DNA of 64,000 nucleotides. Source: VRUE01 sp963780815 (GTDB lineage: Bacteria; Actinomycetota; Thermoleophilia; Solirubrobacterales; 70-9). The translations under genes and the position numbers were made by a program. The number at the start of each line of letters is the position of its first letter. The first letter of the stretch is position 1. This document shows positions 34,865 to 41,896 of this stretch, piece after piece. The stretch is from assembly GCA_963780815.1 (NCBI GenBank), contig CAWADG010000004.1, positions 496,001 through 560,000 on the forward strand, given 5' to 3'. The notes under the pieces were generated by a model. The model saw only the letters and a program-made list of their open reading frames with translations, made no database searches and was not told the origin of the DNA.

Positions 34865-35671
34865 CTACCGCGTGACCGTCACTCGCAGGAACGTCGCTGG
34901 AATCGACGTCTCGCCATTGCCCGTGTTCTTTTCGTTGAACAGGGCATCCAGCTCGGACTGGAGATCGGCCTCGCGGCCATTCTCTTCCGCAGCCGCGAAT
35001 GCGTTCATCGTCGGCCCGTAGTAGCTCCGGAACTCGCCGACGAGCTCCGATGGGGATCCCGGATAGTTGAACGTGTAGGTGTCTCTCTGAAACGAGATCT
35101 GCTCCGCGGGGACCCCGGATTCCGTGAACCGCCTGATCACCTCGTCCTCCACGCCCCATGTCATCGGGCTGACGAAGCCCTCCGGAGGTGGAGGCGAGTA
35201 TGCGGCGCTGATCTTCAGGATCTGAGCCACCAGGGTCGGGTCGTTCGGGATCCAGTTACCCATCACGATCCGGCCACCGGGCTTGGTGACGCGGACCATT
35301 TCCTTTGCCACATCTGCCGGCTTGGGAGCGAACATCGCCCCGAAGATGCTGACGACGAGATCGAAGTTCGCATCATCGAGCTCGCGCAGGTCCGTCGCAT
35401 CGCCCTGCTGGAAGCGGATGTTCGTCAGGCCGAGGTCCTCGGCGCGCGCAGTTCCCGCCGCGACCAGGTTGCTTGCGATGTCGACACCGAGGACGTCGGC
35501 GCCCAACTGGGCCTCCGGCACCGCGGTGGTGCCGTCGCCGCAACCGAGGTCGAGGACCTTGAGCCGATCGGTGATGCCCAACTTCCCGACCAGCGCCTCG
35601 CCGCTCTCCCGCATGGTCTGCGCGATCTTCGTGAAGTCGCCCTTCTCCCAGAGTTCCTGGTTCGCATTCAC
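34865..35671 (-). CDS. Class I SAM-dependent methyltransferase (copy 2)
   Basis: 268 residues, differing from the 17010-17816 copy at only a handful of positions (for example RVTKPGG for RVAKPGG, EVIRRF for EVIKRF, NGREADL for NGGEGDL). All SAM motifs are kept (LDLGCGDGTT, GVDIASN, QGDATDL, KPGGRIVMGNW). The GTG start and GAGAGGGA site are the same. Both copies are intact, so both may be expressed; the changes are mostly conservative, which suggests function was retained after duplication. Confidence 0.88.
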   Translation of the reverse strand: MNANQELWEKGDFTKIAQTMRESGEALVGKLGITDRLKVLDLGCGDGTTAVPEAQLGADVLGVDIASNLVAAGTARAEDLGLTNIRFQQGDATDLRELDDANFDLVVSIFGAMFAPKPADVAKEMVRVTKPGGRIVMGNWIPNDPTLVAQILKISAAYSPPPPEGFVSPMTWGVEDEVIRRFTESGVPAEQISFQRDTYTFNYPGSPSELVGEFRSYYGPTMNAFAAAEENGREADLQSELDALFNEKNTGNGETSIPATFLRVTVTR

Positions 35672-35924
35672 TGGTCTATCCCTCTCTGTTCGTTTTGAGA
35701 ATCTCGCTTGATGGGTTCCATGTACGGAAGCAGCAGTCGGTTGGTTCAGGTCGTTGCCTCGTCCAGTTGGCGCCGGTGAAGAAGCCCGTAGATGAATCGG
35801 GGCAGGGGTGCCAACCCGACACCCGCAGATAGCCGCAAGTCCCGAGCCCGACATCGGCCAAGAGCAGAGATGGCGGCAAATGTGGCCGCTGCCCAGCCTC
35901 GATGACATTGAGCTGCCTAATCCA

Positions 35925-36113
35925 TTACCGCTTGTTCTGCCAACCACCGCTCATATAGCTCGAATCGGGAAGCGGATAACTGCTCATCAGCCATGAGGTG
36001 CCGCACCGCAGGCAGCCGACCATTGCGCCATAGCGCGTGTAGGTGATCAGGCGGAGCTCCCAGGGGTTCCGGTGTGTGCAGACTGTCGCACCGCCTTTTC
36101 GCTGTTGCAGCAT
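35925..36113 (-). CDS. Small CxxC protein, copy 3
   Basis: 62 residues, almost identical to the 18067-18255 copy: CTHRNPWELRLITYTRYGAM, VGCLRCGTSWLMSSYPLPDS. Both possible metal pairs (C-x-H, CLRC) are kept. It lies upstream of the methyltransferase on the same strand with a ~250-bp gap and right beside the arm repeats at 36175, as in copy 1. Conservation of this frame across three copies is the best evidence that it is a gene. Confidence 0.5.
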   Translation of the reverse strand: MLQQRKGGATVCTHRNPWELRLITYTRYGAMVGCLRCGTSWLMSSYPLPDSSYMSGGWQNKR

Positions 36114-36174
36114 ATTTCGGAGCGTGACCGGGGCAGCAACAACCTCGGGAAAAGGGAAGCCAAAGGCTCGGCAA

Positions 36175-36204
36175 AAAGTGGCAGCTCGGGGTGGCAACAC
36201 AACA
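36175..36204 (+). repeat. Arm-type direct repeats left of att copy 11
   Basis: GTGGCAGC and GTGGCAAC direct repeats, then ACAACACC and AACAGCCGCAA, as at 18320 and 20963. Confidence 0.55.
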
Positions 36205-36250
36205 CCCGGAAACAGCCGCAAACCCCGAGTCGGTCGAGACGCTCAAAACC

Positions 36251-36283
36251 GCCGTGTCGGGGTTTCAGTCCCTCCTCCGGCAT
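36251..36283 (+). repeat. Decayed tRNA-Met 3'-end att copy 11 (right end of the array)
   Basis: GCCGTGTCGGGGTTTCAGTC then CCTCCTCCGGCAT. The T loop is altered and one G is lost. It is followed by a GTGCCAGC pair at 36330-36349. No further copy is seen to the right, so this is taken as the outer border. Confidence 0.65.
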
Positions 36284-36328
36284 CGGGTATTGGCCAAGTT
36301 AGAGGCCGACCGAGCCGAATCGGGGAGC

Positions 36329-36350
36329 AGTGCCAGCGAAAGTGCCAGCA
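36329..36350 (+). repeat. Arm-type direct repeat pair right of att copy 11
   Basis: GTGCCAGC twice, 12 nt apart, 46 bp after the last att scar, matching the spacing seen after copies 3, 4 and 10. Confidence 0.55.
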
Positions 36351-36529
36351 TGCTGGTCGGGCACCAAGCCCCTTCCCCCACCCCCAGTTCTTCGCTTCTC
36401 TGATCGGCCGGGCGGTCTCCCACCCGCTCGCCGGGCTGCGACTCCCTCCGCGCGCTTGCGCTCGAATGGCTGTGCTGCAACGCTGGCACTCGTCTCGTCG
36501 TTCCCGACATTCCTCCGAAGGGTATTCAG

Positions 36530-37105
36530 ATGAAGCGCCTACGCAGCAAGTTGACCTATGCCAACGTCGTCTCGACCCTCTGTCTCTTCCTCTTGCTTGG
36601 TGGCTCCGCCTATGCGACTCTCAGCCTCCCGAAGAACTCGGTCGGCCCCAAGCAGCTGAAACCGAATTCCGTCACCGGAAACAAAGTGAAGAAGGGCTCG
36701 ATCGCAGCAACCGATCTGAGCTCCGGCGCGCTCAAGGCGCTCATCCCCGTCACCCCCTACTCGAAAACCGAAAGCGATGCCCGGTACCTCCGGAGCACAA
36801 TAGCCGAGGTCAAGTCGTTCAAACTCGGCGAAGGAAGCGGCGAAAGCTCCTCTAAGGAAGTCACCTGTCCGAAGGGCTACCAGGCGATCGGCGGCGGCGT
36901 GGATACCTCCAACACGCTCAATGACAGAGTCTCGGCATCTACGCCGACGTTTGAAGACCGACGTCCAGAGCAGTTCATCGGCGAAGGAGAACATCAGGAG
37001 GGACCTGCGACCGGCTGGTTCGGCGCGATCACCGTGCAGGGCGCCCGAGAAGTCTCTCCATTCGCCTTCTATGAGGTCGTCGTCATCTGCTCACCGATCG
37101 GGTGA
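36530..37105 (+). CDS. Exported protein of the LTYANV family
   Basis: A 191-residue protein. The export module is RSKLTYANVVSTLCLFLLLG, then SLPKNSVGPKQLKPNSVTGN, KVKKGSIAATDL (stalk-like repeats). The C-terminal ~100 residues form a beta-rich domain with two Cys (VTCPKGYQAIGGGVDTSN ... VVICSPIG), a pattern (C-P-x-G-x-x-x-x-G-G-G) seen in many such exported proteins. Probably surface-exposed; function unknown. The start is chosen at the export module. It is the first gene right of the att array. Confidence 0.8.
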   Translation: MKRLRSKLTYANVVSTLCLFLLLGGSAYATLSLPKNSVGPKQLKPNSVTGNKVKKGSIAATDLSSGALKALIPVTPYSKTESDARYLRSTIAEVKSFKLGEGSGESSSKEVTCPKGYQAIGGGVDTSNTLNDRVSASTPTFEDRRPEQFIGEGEHQEGPATGWFGAITVQGAREVSPFAFYEVVVICSPIG

Positions 37106-37351
37106 CGGGTCGTCTCCGACTTTTGCGGACCGGTCGAGCTGGCTAGCCGGAGGACTGACAGCCACGCTTGTCCTCTCCCATCATCGGCTCGTGTATGCCG
37201 CGCTCGCTTGGCGTCAACGGCAGCGGCTCCTTACCGATCTCGGCACGTATGGCATCGCTATCGGTAGTGACGCCCCCAACAAGGCCAGGCCACGCCCGCT
37301 TCGGTTCTTCTGACTTCAACGTCTTTGGAACGTGCAGAGCGTAGCAGCCGC

Positions 37352-38035
37352 TCACTTGGCCAACGTGGCCTGAGCGAACGCAGTACACGCTTTCGGCCCT
37401 GTGAAGCTCAGTGACGCGTTGATGGTCGCGGATGCTGGTGTAGCCCCTCGGGTTGCAATTTGCAATTCCTCTGTTCTTCCGATGATTGTCTGAGTTTCTA
37501 AGGATTGTCCATTTTTGAGGGCGTAGAAGCTTGACGGATTATTTTCTTCCGACAACGCCACATCGATGGTTTCTCCGGAGGTGTTTTCGAAACCCACTCC
37601 GAATTTGCCGGGCTGGCATTTTGCGGTCATGTTGCCGATGCCCGGCAGAGCCATAAGCGGGACGGCCGTGGCACCTTCATCTAGATCGAGCCGGCTGAAG
37701 ATCACCGATCCGTCTCCGTGTATGAACCCGCTCGGGCCCCTGCCCTGAAGGGTGTTGGAGTCACCTGCGGTTGCGGCTCGATCCGCACTGGGAACGGTTC
37801 CGAGCTTTGAGACATCGATCTGCGTCGCGGTCAGGGTGCGTTTCTTGACCTTGGTAGCAGTCACAGCTTCCTTCTTGATTTTCGCCGTGATGACCGAGTT
37901 CTTTTTGAGTTGCTTCGACCCGACCGAGTTCTTGGGCAACTGGGTGGCAGCGTAGGAGGCTCCGCCGAGGGCAATGAATACGGCGACGGTCGCCATGATG
38001 TTGGCGTACGTCAGCTTAGGGCGCAGGGCACTCAT
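37352..38035 (-). CDS. Exported protein of the LTYANV family
   Basis: A 227-residue protein with the standard module RPKLTYANIMATVAVFIALG, QLPKNSVGSKQLKKNSVITA, KIKKEAVTATKVKKRTLTAT (three stalk-like repeats). The C-terminal half is a beta-rich domain with two Cys (TAKCQPGKFGVGFENTSG ... GPKACTAFAQ). GAGAGGAGA lies just before the ATG at 38035. It is convergent with the gene at 36530. The role is unknown; similarity to its neighbours suggests a paralogous surface set. Confidence 0.8.
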   Translation of the reverse strand: MSALRPKLTYANIMATVAVFIALGGASYAATQLPKNSVGSKQLKKNSVITAKIKKEAVTATKVKKRTLTATQIDVSKLGTVPSADRAATAGDSNTLQGRGPSGFIHGDGSVIFSRLDLDEGATAVPLMALPGIGNMTAKCQPGKFGVGFENTSGETIDVALSEENNPSSFYALKNGQSLETQTIIGRTEELQIATRGATPASATINASLSFTGPKACTAFAQATLAK

Positions 38036-38298
38036 GTCTCTCCTCTATCGCAAGCTCCCATCGAGCGTAGCCCCGCTTGGTACGCCTGACAAGGGAGCGC
38101 CTGGGGAGAAATGCTGTGGAAGGCAGGCGACGGAGCAGGCTAGGGGCCAAGGGCCGCTGAGCTGGTCGAGAGAGAGATTGAGTGGATGATCGGTATCGAA
38201 GCTCGACGCCTCCCTACCCAATGCCCAACTGCCAGGCAATAGAGGCCCCGCGATCGAGTTTCAGGCCTAACCGCTTTGGTCCTTGTGCCGAAAGGGCG

Positions 38299-38922
38299 CT
38301 AGGGGCGCTTGCGATAGGAGAGGGACGGCGGGACGAGCGCGCGGATCTCGGCAAGCAGCCGAGCCGAGAGCTCACCCGCCTCCTCCTCGGGCCGCGCCTG
38401 CCCATCCGCAGGGTCGAAGAAGCGAACTCGGACCTCCGGCCGGCGGGGAAAACTCGTGAAGTCAGATGTGCCCTCGATCGACACCAGCGTGATATGCGCC
38501 TCCGGCACCTCGATGGCCAGGCGGCCGACCCCGCTGCGGGCCCGCAGCACCTTCCCGCGTGAGCGGGTGCCCTCGGGAAAGACGCCGATGCAGGCCCCCG
38601 CTCGCAGAGTCTCGATCGCCCGCGCCAGCGCCTGGGCATCGCCTGCGCCTCGCTCGATCGGGATCTGGCCCATTCCGTTGAGGATCGGACCCAACCCGCG
38701 CACGTCCCAGAGCGTCGATTTGGCGAGCGCCCGGATCTGGCGGCGACGCAAGGCGGCGACCCCGACCATCACCGGGTCCCAATGGCTGTCGTGGTTACCC
38801 ACCACCAGGAGGGGACCATCCGCGGGCAGCGAATCGAGCCCATCGACCTCCAACCGGCCCCACCAGGCGACGGGCCGGTTGAGTGCCATGGCGACACGAT
38901 AGGTGCGGGTTCGCTCGCGCAT
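38299..38922 (-). CDS. 1-acyl-sn-glycerol-3-phosphate acyltransferase (PlsC-like)
   Basis: A 207-residue membrane-associated acyltransferase. The catalytic box is NHDSHWD (H-x4-D), followed by RALAKSTLWDVRGLGPILNG, GMGQIPIERGAGDAQALARA and FPEGTRSRGKVL (the phosphate-binding EGTRS box). This is the LPLAT family, which acylates lysophosphatidate in phospholipid synthesis; a more specialised acyl acceptor is possible. Length is normal for actinobacterial members. It stands alone between exported-protein genes. The start is set at the ATG before the conserved region. Confidence 0.9.
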   Translation of the reverse strand: MRERTRTYRVAMALNRPVAWWGRLEVDGLDSLPADGPLLVVGNHDSHWDPVMVGVAALRRRQIRALAKSTLWDVRGLGPILNGMGQIPIERGAGDAQALARAIETLRAGACIGVFPEGTRSRGKVLRARSGVGRLAIEVPEAHITLVSIEGTSDFTSFPRRPEVRVRFFDPADGQARPEEEAGELSARLLAEIRALVPPSLSYRKRP

Positions 38923-38941
38923 GGAGCCTGATTTCTACTGG

Positions 38942-39466
38942 CTATGGCTTGGCGCAGACGACGTAGACGCGAATCGTGACCTCGCCGCCCGAATCATTCG
39001 CCCAACCGCTCCACCAGCCGACCGGGGTCCGGCCTTCCGGTTTGGGCGGTGGCCCTTCTTCGCCCGCTTCGAAGATCGGCCGGCCCCCTGGGTCGAAGTA
39101 CCAGAGGTTGGCGGTGCTCCCAGCGATCAGGGTCTCGCCGCCGCCGGTCGCCCGCTCTCCGGGTTTGCATTCGGCCCCGGCGAAGCCATCTCCTCCAGCG
39201 GCGGTTTTCTTATCAGCTGAGCGGACGACGACGCTGGTTGCTCCGTTCGTGCCGTCGGCGCCGGGTTGTCCGGGCGGCCCCGTCGGCCCGGTCGGCCCGA
39301 CGCGCCCTTCTGCGCCCCTCAGTCTCTTCAGCACCTTCGGGTTGATCTGACGGGTCGAGTTGATGACGTAATGCCCAGCCGCCAGCGCTCCACCTCCCAT
39401 TGCGAACACGAGAGCGAGCGTGGCCACGATGTTCGCGTAGCTGAGACGACTTCTCAGTGCCTTCAT
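38942..39466 (-). CDS. Exported protein of the LTYANV family with short collagen-like segment
   Basis: A 174-residue protein. Export module RSRLSYANIVATLALVFAMG, then INSTRQINPKVLKRLRGAEG, followed by a collagen-like G-x-y run (VGPTGPTGPPGQPGADGTNG, ~12 triplets including imperfect ones). A C-terminal beta domain with two Cys follows (AECKPGERATGGGETLIA ... VYVVCAKP). The stalk repeats of its relatives are thus replaced by a collagen-like stalk. Likely a surface fibre-like protein. The ATG at 39466 opens the module. Confidence 0.82.
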   Translation of the reverse strand: MKALRSRLSYANIVATLALVFAMGGGALAAGHYVINSTRQINPKVLKRLRGAEGRVGPTGPTGPPGQPGADGTNGATSVVVRSADKKTAAGGDGFAGAECKPGERATGGGETLIAGSTANLWYFDPGGRPIFEAGEEGPPPKPEGRTPVGWWSGWANDSGGEVTIRVYVVCAKP

Positions 39467-39570
39467 TGATCCTCCGATTCAGCGGGAACGAAAGGCCGAG
39501 ACAGGCCGACTATGGCAGGCGAAAATGGCATCCGCCGAATGGAACACGCGTCGCAATCCGATTGTTGGGA

Positions 39571-39840
39571 CTAGCTCGCGGTTCGCTGGAACAGCCGCCT
39601 GAGCCTCTCGAATGGGCTCCGCCGCTCTCGCAGCGGCCCGGGCTGAGAGCGGCGCCACTCTTCGCGGGTCGGGAGCCGTCCGGCTTTCCTCTCGGCGAGC
39701 ACGCAGGCGGTATGCGCGTGGCGCCGCCGGCTCGGGTCTCCCTCGGGCATGAGGAGGACATGCTCGCTGAGCGCCGGCAGGTACTCGTCGCAGAGGGGAC
39801 ACCGATACGTCGCGGGCTTCCTGTTCTGCGCCCCGCGCAT
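39571..39840 (-). CDS. Small zinc-finger-like protein
   Basis: An 89-residue unrecognised protein. YRCPLCDEYLPALSEHVLLM followed by RRRHAHTACVLAER gives C-x2-C ... H ... H-x-H-x2-C, a plausible zinc site. The tail is basic (REEWRRSQPGPLRERRSPFE). Actinobacterial homologues of this 'CPLC...H...AC' type are common and uncharacterised. The frame is open farther upstream, and the ATG at 39840 is chosen as the first in front of the motif. It lies 35 bp downstream of the 50-residue membrane protein gene. Confidence 0.65.
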   Translation of the reverse strand: MRGAQNRKPATYRCPLCDEYLPALSEHVLLMPEGDPSRRRHAHTACVLAERKAGRLPTREEWRRSQPGPLRERRSPFERLRRLFQRTAS

Positions 39841-39875
39841 CGACCACCACCGCGCTCGCGAGGCCGGAGGGTCGA

Positions 39876-40028
39876 TCAGCCACCTCCGTCCTCGTCGCTG
39901 TCGCGCACGGCCCGGACGATGAGGTAGCCGACCGCGACCAGGCCGACGATCGGGATCAGACCTGCCAGGACCGCGGTCCATGCCTCGGTGGCGAGCGCCA
40001 TGGCCTGATGTTCCTCCTCGTCGCTCAT
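39876..40028 (-). CDS. 50-residue single-span membrane protein
   Basis: MSDEEEHQAMALATEAWTAV followed by the hydrophobic LAGLIPIVGLVAVGYLIV and a charged end (RAVRDSDEDGGG). One membrane helix with acidic ends. Its ATG overlaps the stop of the 55-residue protein (ATGA), so the two are translationally coupled. It is too short to classify. Confidence 0.6.
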   Translation of the reverse strand: MSDEEEHQAMALATEAWTAVLAGLIPIVGLVAVGYLIVRAVRDSDEDGGG

Positions 40029-40192
40029 TCGGAGATCGCGGTCGCCATCGCGCCCTTCTTCAGCTGCCGCGTGCCGACGCTGTTCGCCGGCAGCCGGGTC
40101 GCGGCAAACGCACCGCCCCCCAGCGCCGAGAACAACGCCAGGGTCGCACAGACATTGGCGTAGGTCAGCCTGGGACGAACCTCTGTCGGCAT
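40025..40192 (-). CDS. Minimal 55-residue LTYANV-family protein
   Basis: MPTEVRPRLTYANVCATLAL, FSALGGGAFAATRLPANSVG, TRQLKKGAMATAISE. This is only the export module plus one stalk repeat; the usual C-terminal domain is absent. GAGGGAG lies five bases before the ATG at 40192. The stop overlaps the start of the 50-residue membrane protein, so this is not an obvious random truncation. It may show that the module itself has a role. Confidence 0.65.
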   Translation of the reverse strand: MPTEVRPRLTYANVCATLALFSALGGGAFAATRLPANSVGTRQLKKGAMATAISE

Positions 40193-40247
40193 TTTTCTCC
40201 CTCGAGTCGGCGGCGGCGAGGGCGAGACTACAGCGCGTCGGCGCGCG

Positions 40248-41321
40248 CTAATGCCTGGGTGTGGCGAGGGTGATGTCGACCTTCGCTCCCAGGGGTCTGA
40301 CCCTGCCCTGTCTGGGGGTCTGACTCTTGACCCTGCCCCTTCCCATCACCTTGCCCAGCTTGCAGTCGGCCCTCTTCAGGGCCCTGCGGGCAGCCCGGAG
40401 GCTCTTGCCTGTGAGCATCGGGACCACGCATGACCTGCCGGCACCGGGGGGCGGTGGCGCGGCGGTGGATTCGTAGGTGAACCGGTCAGCGCCGACCGCG
40501 GGGGTCGTGCCGGCGATGGTCGTCACGGTGAGGTCCACGGGCCCTCTGCCCGCGGGAGAGGTCGCGGTGACGGCGCTGTCGGAGATGACATTGAACGAGG
40601 CGGCGGGAGTCGAGCCGAACCTGACGGCGCTCGCGCCGGTCAGGTCATGTCCGGCGATCAACACCTTGGTTCCTCCAGCGGCCGGCCCCGAGCCAGGCTG
40701 AACGGCGTCGACCCCGGGAGGCGCCGCGAGGGTCGCGGTGAGGTTCAGCCGTCCGTGGGAACCATTGAATGGGAAGATGCCGCTGAATCCGTCGGCCAGA
40801 TCCCCGGCGAGCGTCCCAACCACGTCGTCCCCGCTCGTGGTCTCGAACACGCAGGCGTTGTGAGTTGTGGCGGCGTCGACGTCGTTGAGGCCGAGGATCA
40901 GTTCCGGGTAGACGTCGATGTTGACGGGGAAGGTGTTGACGACCCCGGGTTTCACCGTCCGCGGCCCGTCGTGGGCGACCTGTGTGTACGTGGTGCCCGA
41001 GACGTGGAAGAAGACCTTCATCTCGAGTTTCTGCCCTTCGACTTCGGTCCCCCCGTAGGTGCTCCACGAGGAGATCTTCGTGTAGCCCTCCGGCACCATG
41101 TACTCCCGCCCCCCGGAGACGCCGTGCTGAATCGAGTCGTAGGGTCCTGCGCTGCAGTCCGCGGGCGGCGCGTCGAGCGGCAGTTGGCCGATCGTGAGTG
41201 GAGCCGCATGGGCCGCAGCGGCTGTGGCCAGCACCCAGGTACTGATGAAGGCAATCGCCAACTTTCGGAACTGAGCCGGGATGGAAGGTGATTGTAGCCC
41301 TGCTCCGGGCTCAGGCGGCAA
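40248..41321 (-). CDS. Secreted protein with IPT/TIG and PASTA domains
   Basis: About 357 residues. Signal peptide KLAIAFISTWVLATAAAAHA. The first ~180 mature residues form an unknown beta-rich domain. Then comes an IPT/TIG domain (VDAVQPGSGPAAGGTKVLIA, GHDLTGASAVRFGSTPAASF), and a C-terminal PASTA domain (CVVPMLTGKSLRAARRALKR, ADCKLGKVMGRGRVKSQTPR). PASTA domains bind uncrosslinked peptidoglycan, so wall contact is likely. The start at 41321 overlaps the SprT-like gene by 11 bp; a start nearer the signal peptide is possible. Confidence 0.8.
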   Translation of the reverse strand: MPPEPGAGLQSPSIPAQFRKLAIAFISTWVLATAAAAHAAPLTIGQLPLDAPPADCSAGPYDSIQHGVSGGREYMVPEGYTKISSWSTYGGTEVEGQKLEMKVFFHVSGTTYTQVAHDGPRTVKPGVVNTFPVNIDVYPELILGLNDVDAATTHNACVFETTSGDDVVGTLAGDLADGFSGIFPFNGSHGRLNLTATLAAPPGVDAVQPGSGPAAGGTKVLIAGHDLTGASAVRFGSTPAASFNVISDSAVTATSPAGRGPVDLTVTTIAGTTPAVGADRFTYESTAAPPPPGAGRSCVVPMLTGKSLRAARRALKRADCKLGKVMGRGRVKSQTPRQGRVRPLGAKVDITLATPRH

Positions 41322-41763
41322 GCGGGATCGTTAGCTGCGTGCCCTTCCCGACCCGGGTCCGCTCGATCGCCTCGGCGTAGGTTCCATGGAGGCTGTTGGA
41401 CGGCCTCATTTCGGTGATCCCGTAGCCCTCCATCATCCCCCGCGCCATGGTCTTCTTGAACGTTTGGCCGTGCCAGGCGTGGGCCTCCGCGGCTCGCCCG
41501 ACATGCAGGTGGACGAGCTCGTGGAGGAGCACCTCGAGGACGTCGCCGCCACGGATTCCGGGATAGGCGGTGACGGAGAGGCGAAACTCACTCGGCACGG
41601 CGAAGCCGAGACGATTCGGGCGCCTGCGCGCACGTCTCACCTTGAGCTTGGGCTTCCGCCTCGCGAGCGGCCCATCGGCGAACACGGGCAGCGCCCGTAG
41701 CCTGCCCATCTCCCGATCCAGGGCGATCCCGGCGACGACAAAATAGGACCGATCTCGCTTCAA
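41311..41763 (-). CDS. SprT-like zinc metalloprotease domain protein
   Basis: A 150-residue protein. LEVLLHELVHLHVG holds the HExxH zinc motif, followed by a third His in AHAWHGQTFKKTMARG, the SprT/WSS1-like arrangement (H-E-L-x-H ... H-G-x-x-F). The N-terminal part is basic (RRKPKLKVRRARRRPNRLGF). There is no signal peptide, so a cytoplasmic protease or nucleic-acid-associated role as in Spartan-like proteins is possible but unproven. Codons overlap the next gene's start, suggesting coupling. An internal start near the second Met is also possible. Confidence 0.8.
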   Translation of the reverse strand: MKRDRSYFVVAGIALDREMGRLRALPVFADGPLARRKPKLKVRRARRRPNRLGFAVPSEFRLSVTAYPGIRGGDVLEVLLHELVHLHVGRAAEAHAWHGQTFKKTMARGMMEGYGITEMRPSNSLHGTYAEAIERTRVGKGTQLTIPLAA

Positions 41764-41896
41764 AGCCCGCGAAGGATCCCGCCGTCCGCGGACGGATCGG
41801 GCGACCCAGCCTGTGCGCCGACGGCTGGGGCGGCTGTCGATGTCAGACGAGAATCGAATCGGGCTAGGCTTGGCTGACCCAACGAAAGGATCACCC

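Larger units (their letters stand above)
34824..36225. repeat. Duplicated block, copy 2 (methyltransferase + CxxC protein)
   Basis: Second copy of the ~1.4-kb block at 16969-18365 in the same orientation, with scattered single-base changes and small indels (offset 17,855 growing to 17,858). The surrounding att and arm sequences differ in detail, so the copies are separate integrations or an unequal duplication. Confidence 0.85.
11000..36283 (+). mobile_element. Accessory region built of tandem segments bounded by tRNA-Met att scars
   Basis: Ten copies of a tRNA 3' end (nine of the tRNA-Met at 11000, one of another CAU tRNA) in one orientation divide this 25 kb into segments of roughly 1.3-3.4 kb. 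Each holds a few cargo genes, and direct-repeat pairs resembling integrase arm sites lie beside most copies. Integration at a tRNA 3' end restores the tRNA and leaves a displaced 3' copy, so stacked insertions give exactly this pattern. A truncated integrase, an XF1762-like phage gene remnant and an IS21 element support mobility. That all segments used one integrase family is inference. Confidence 0.8.

Noticed and set aside
14397..36283. tRNA 3' copies as functional tRNA genes
   Set aside because: None has a D arm or a 5' acceptor half; only the copy at 11000 folds into a complete tRNA.
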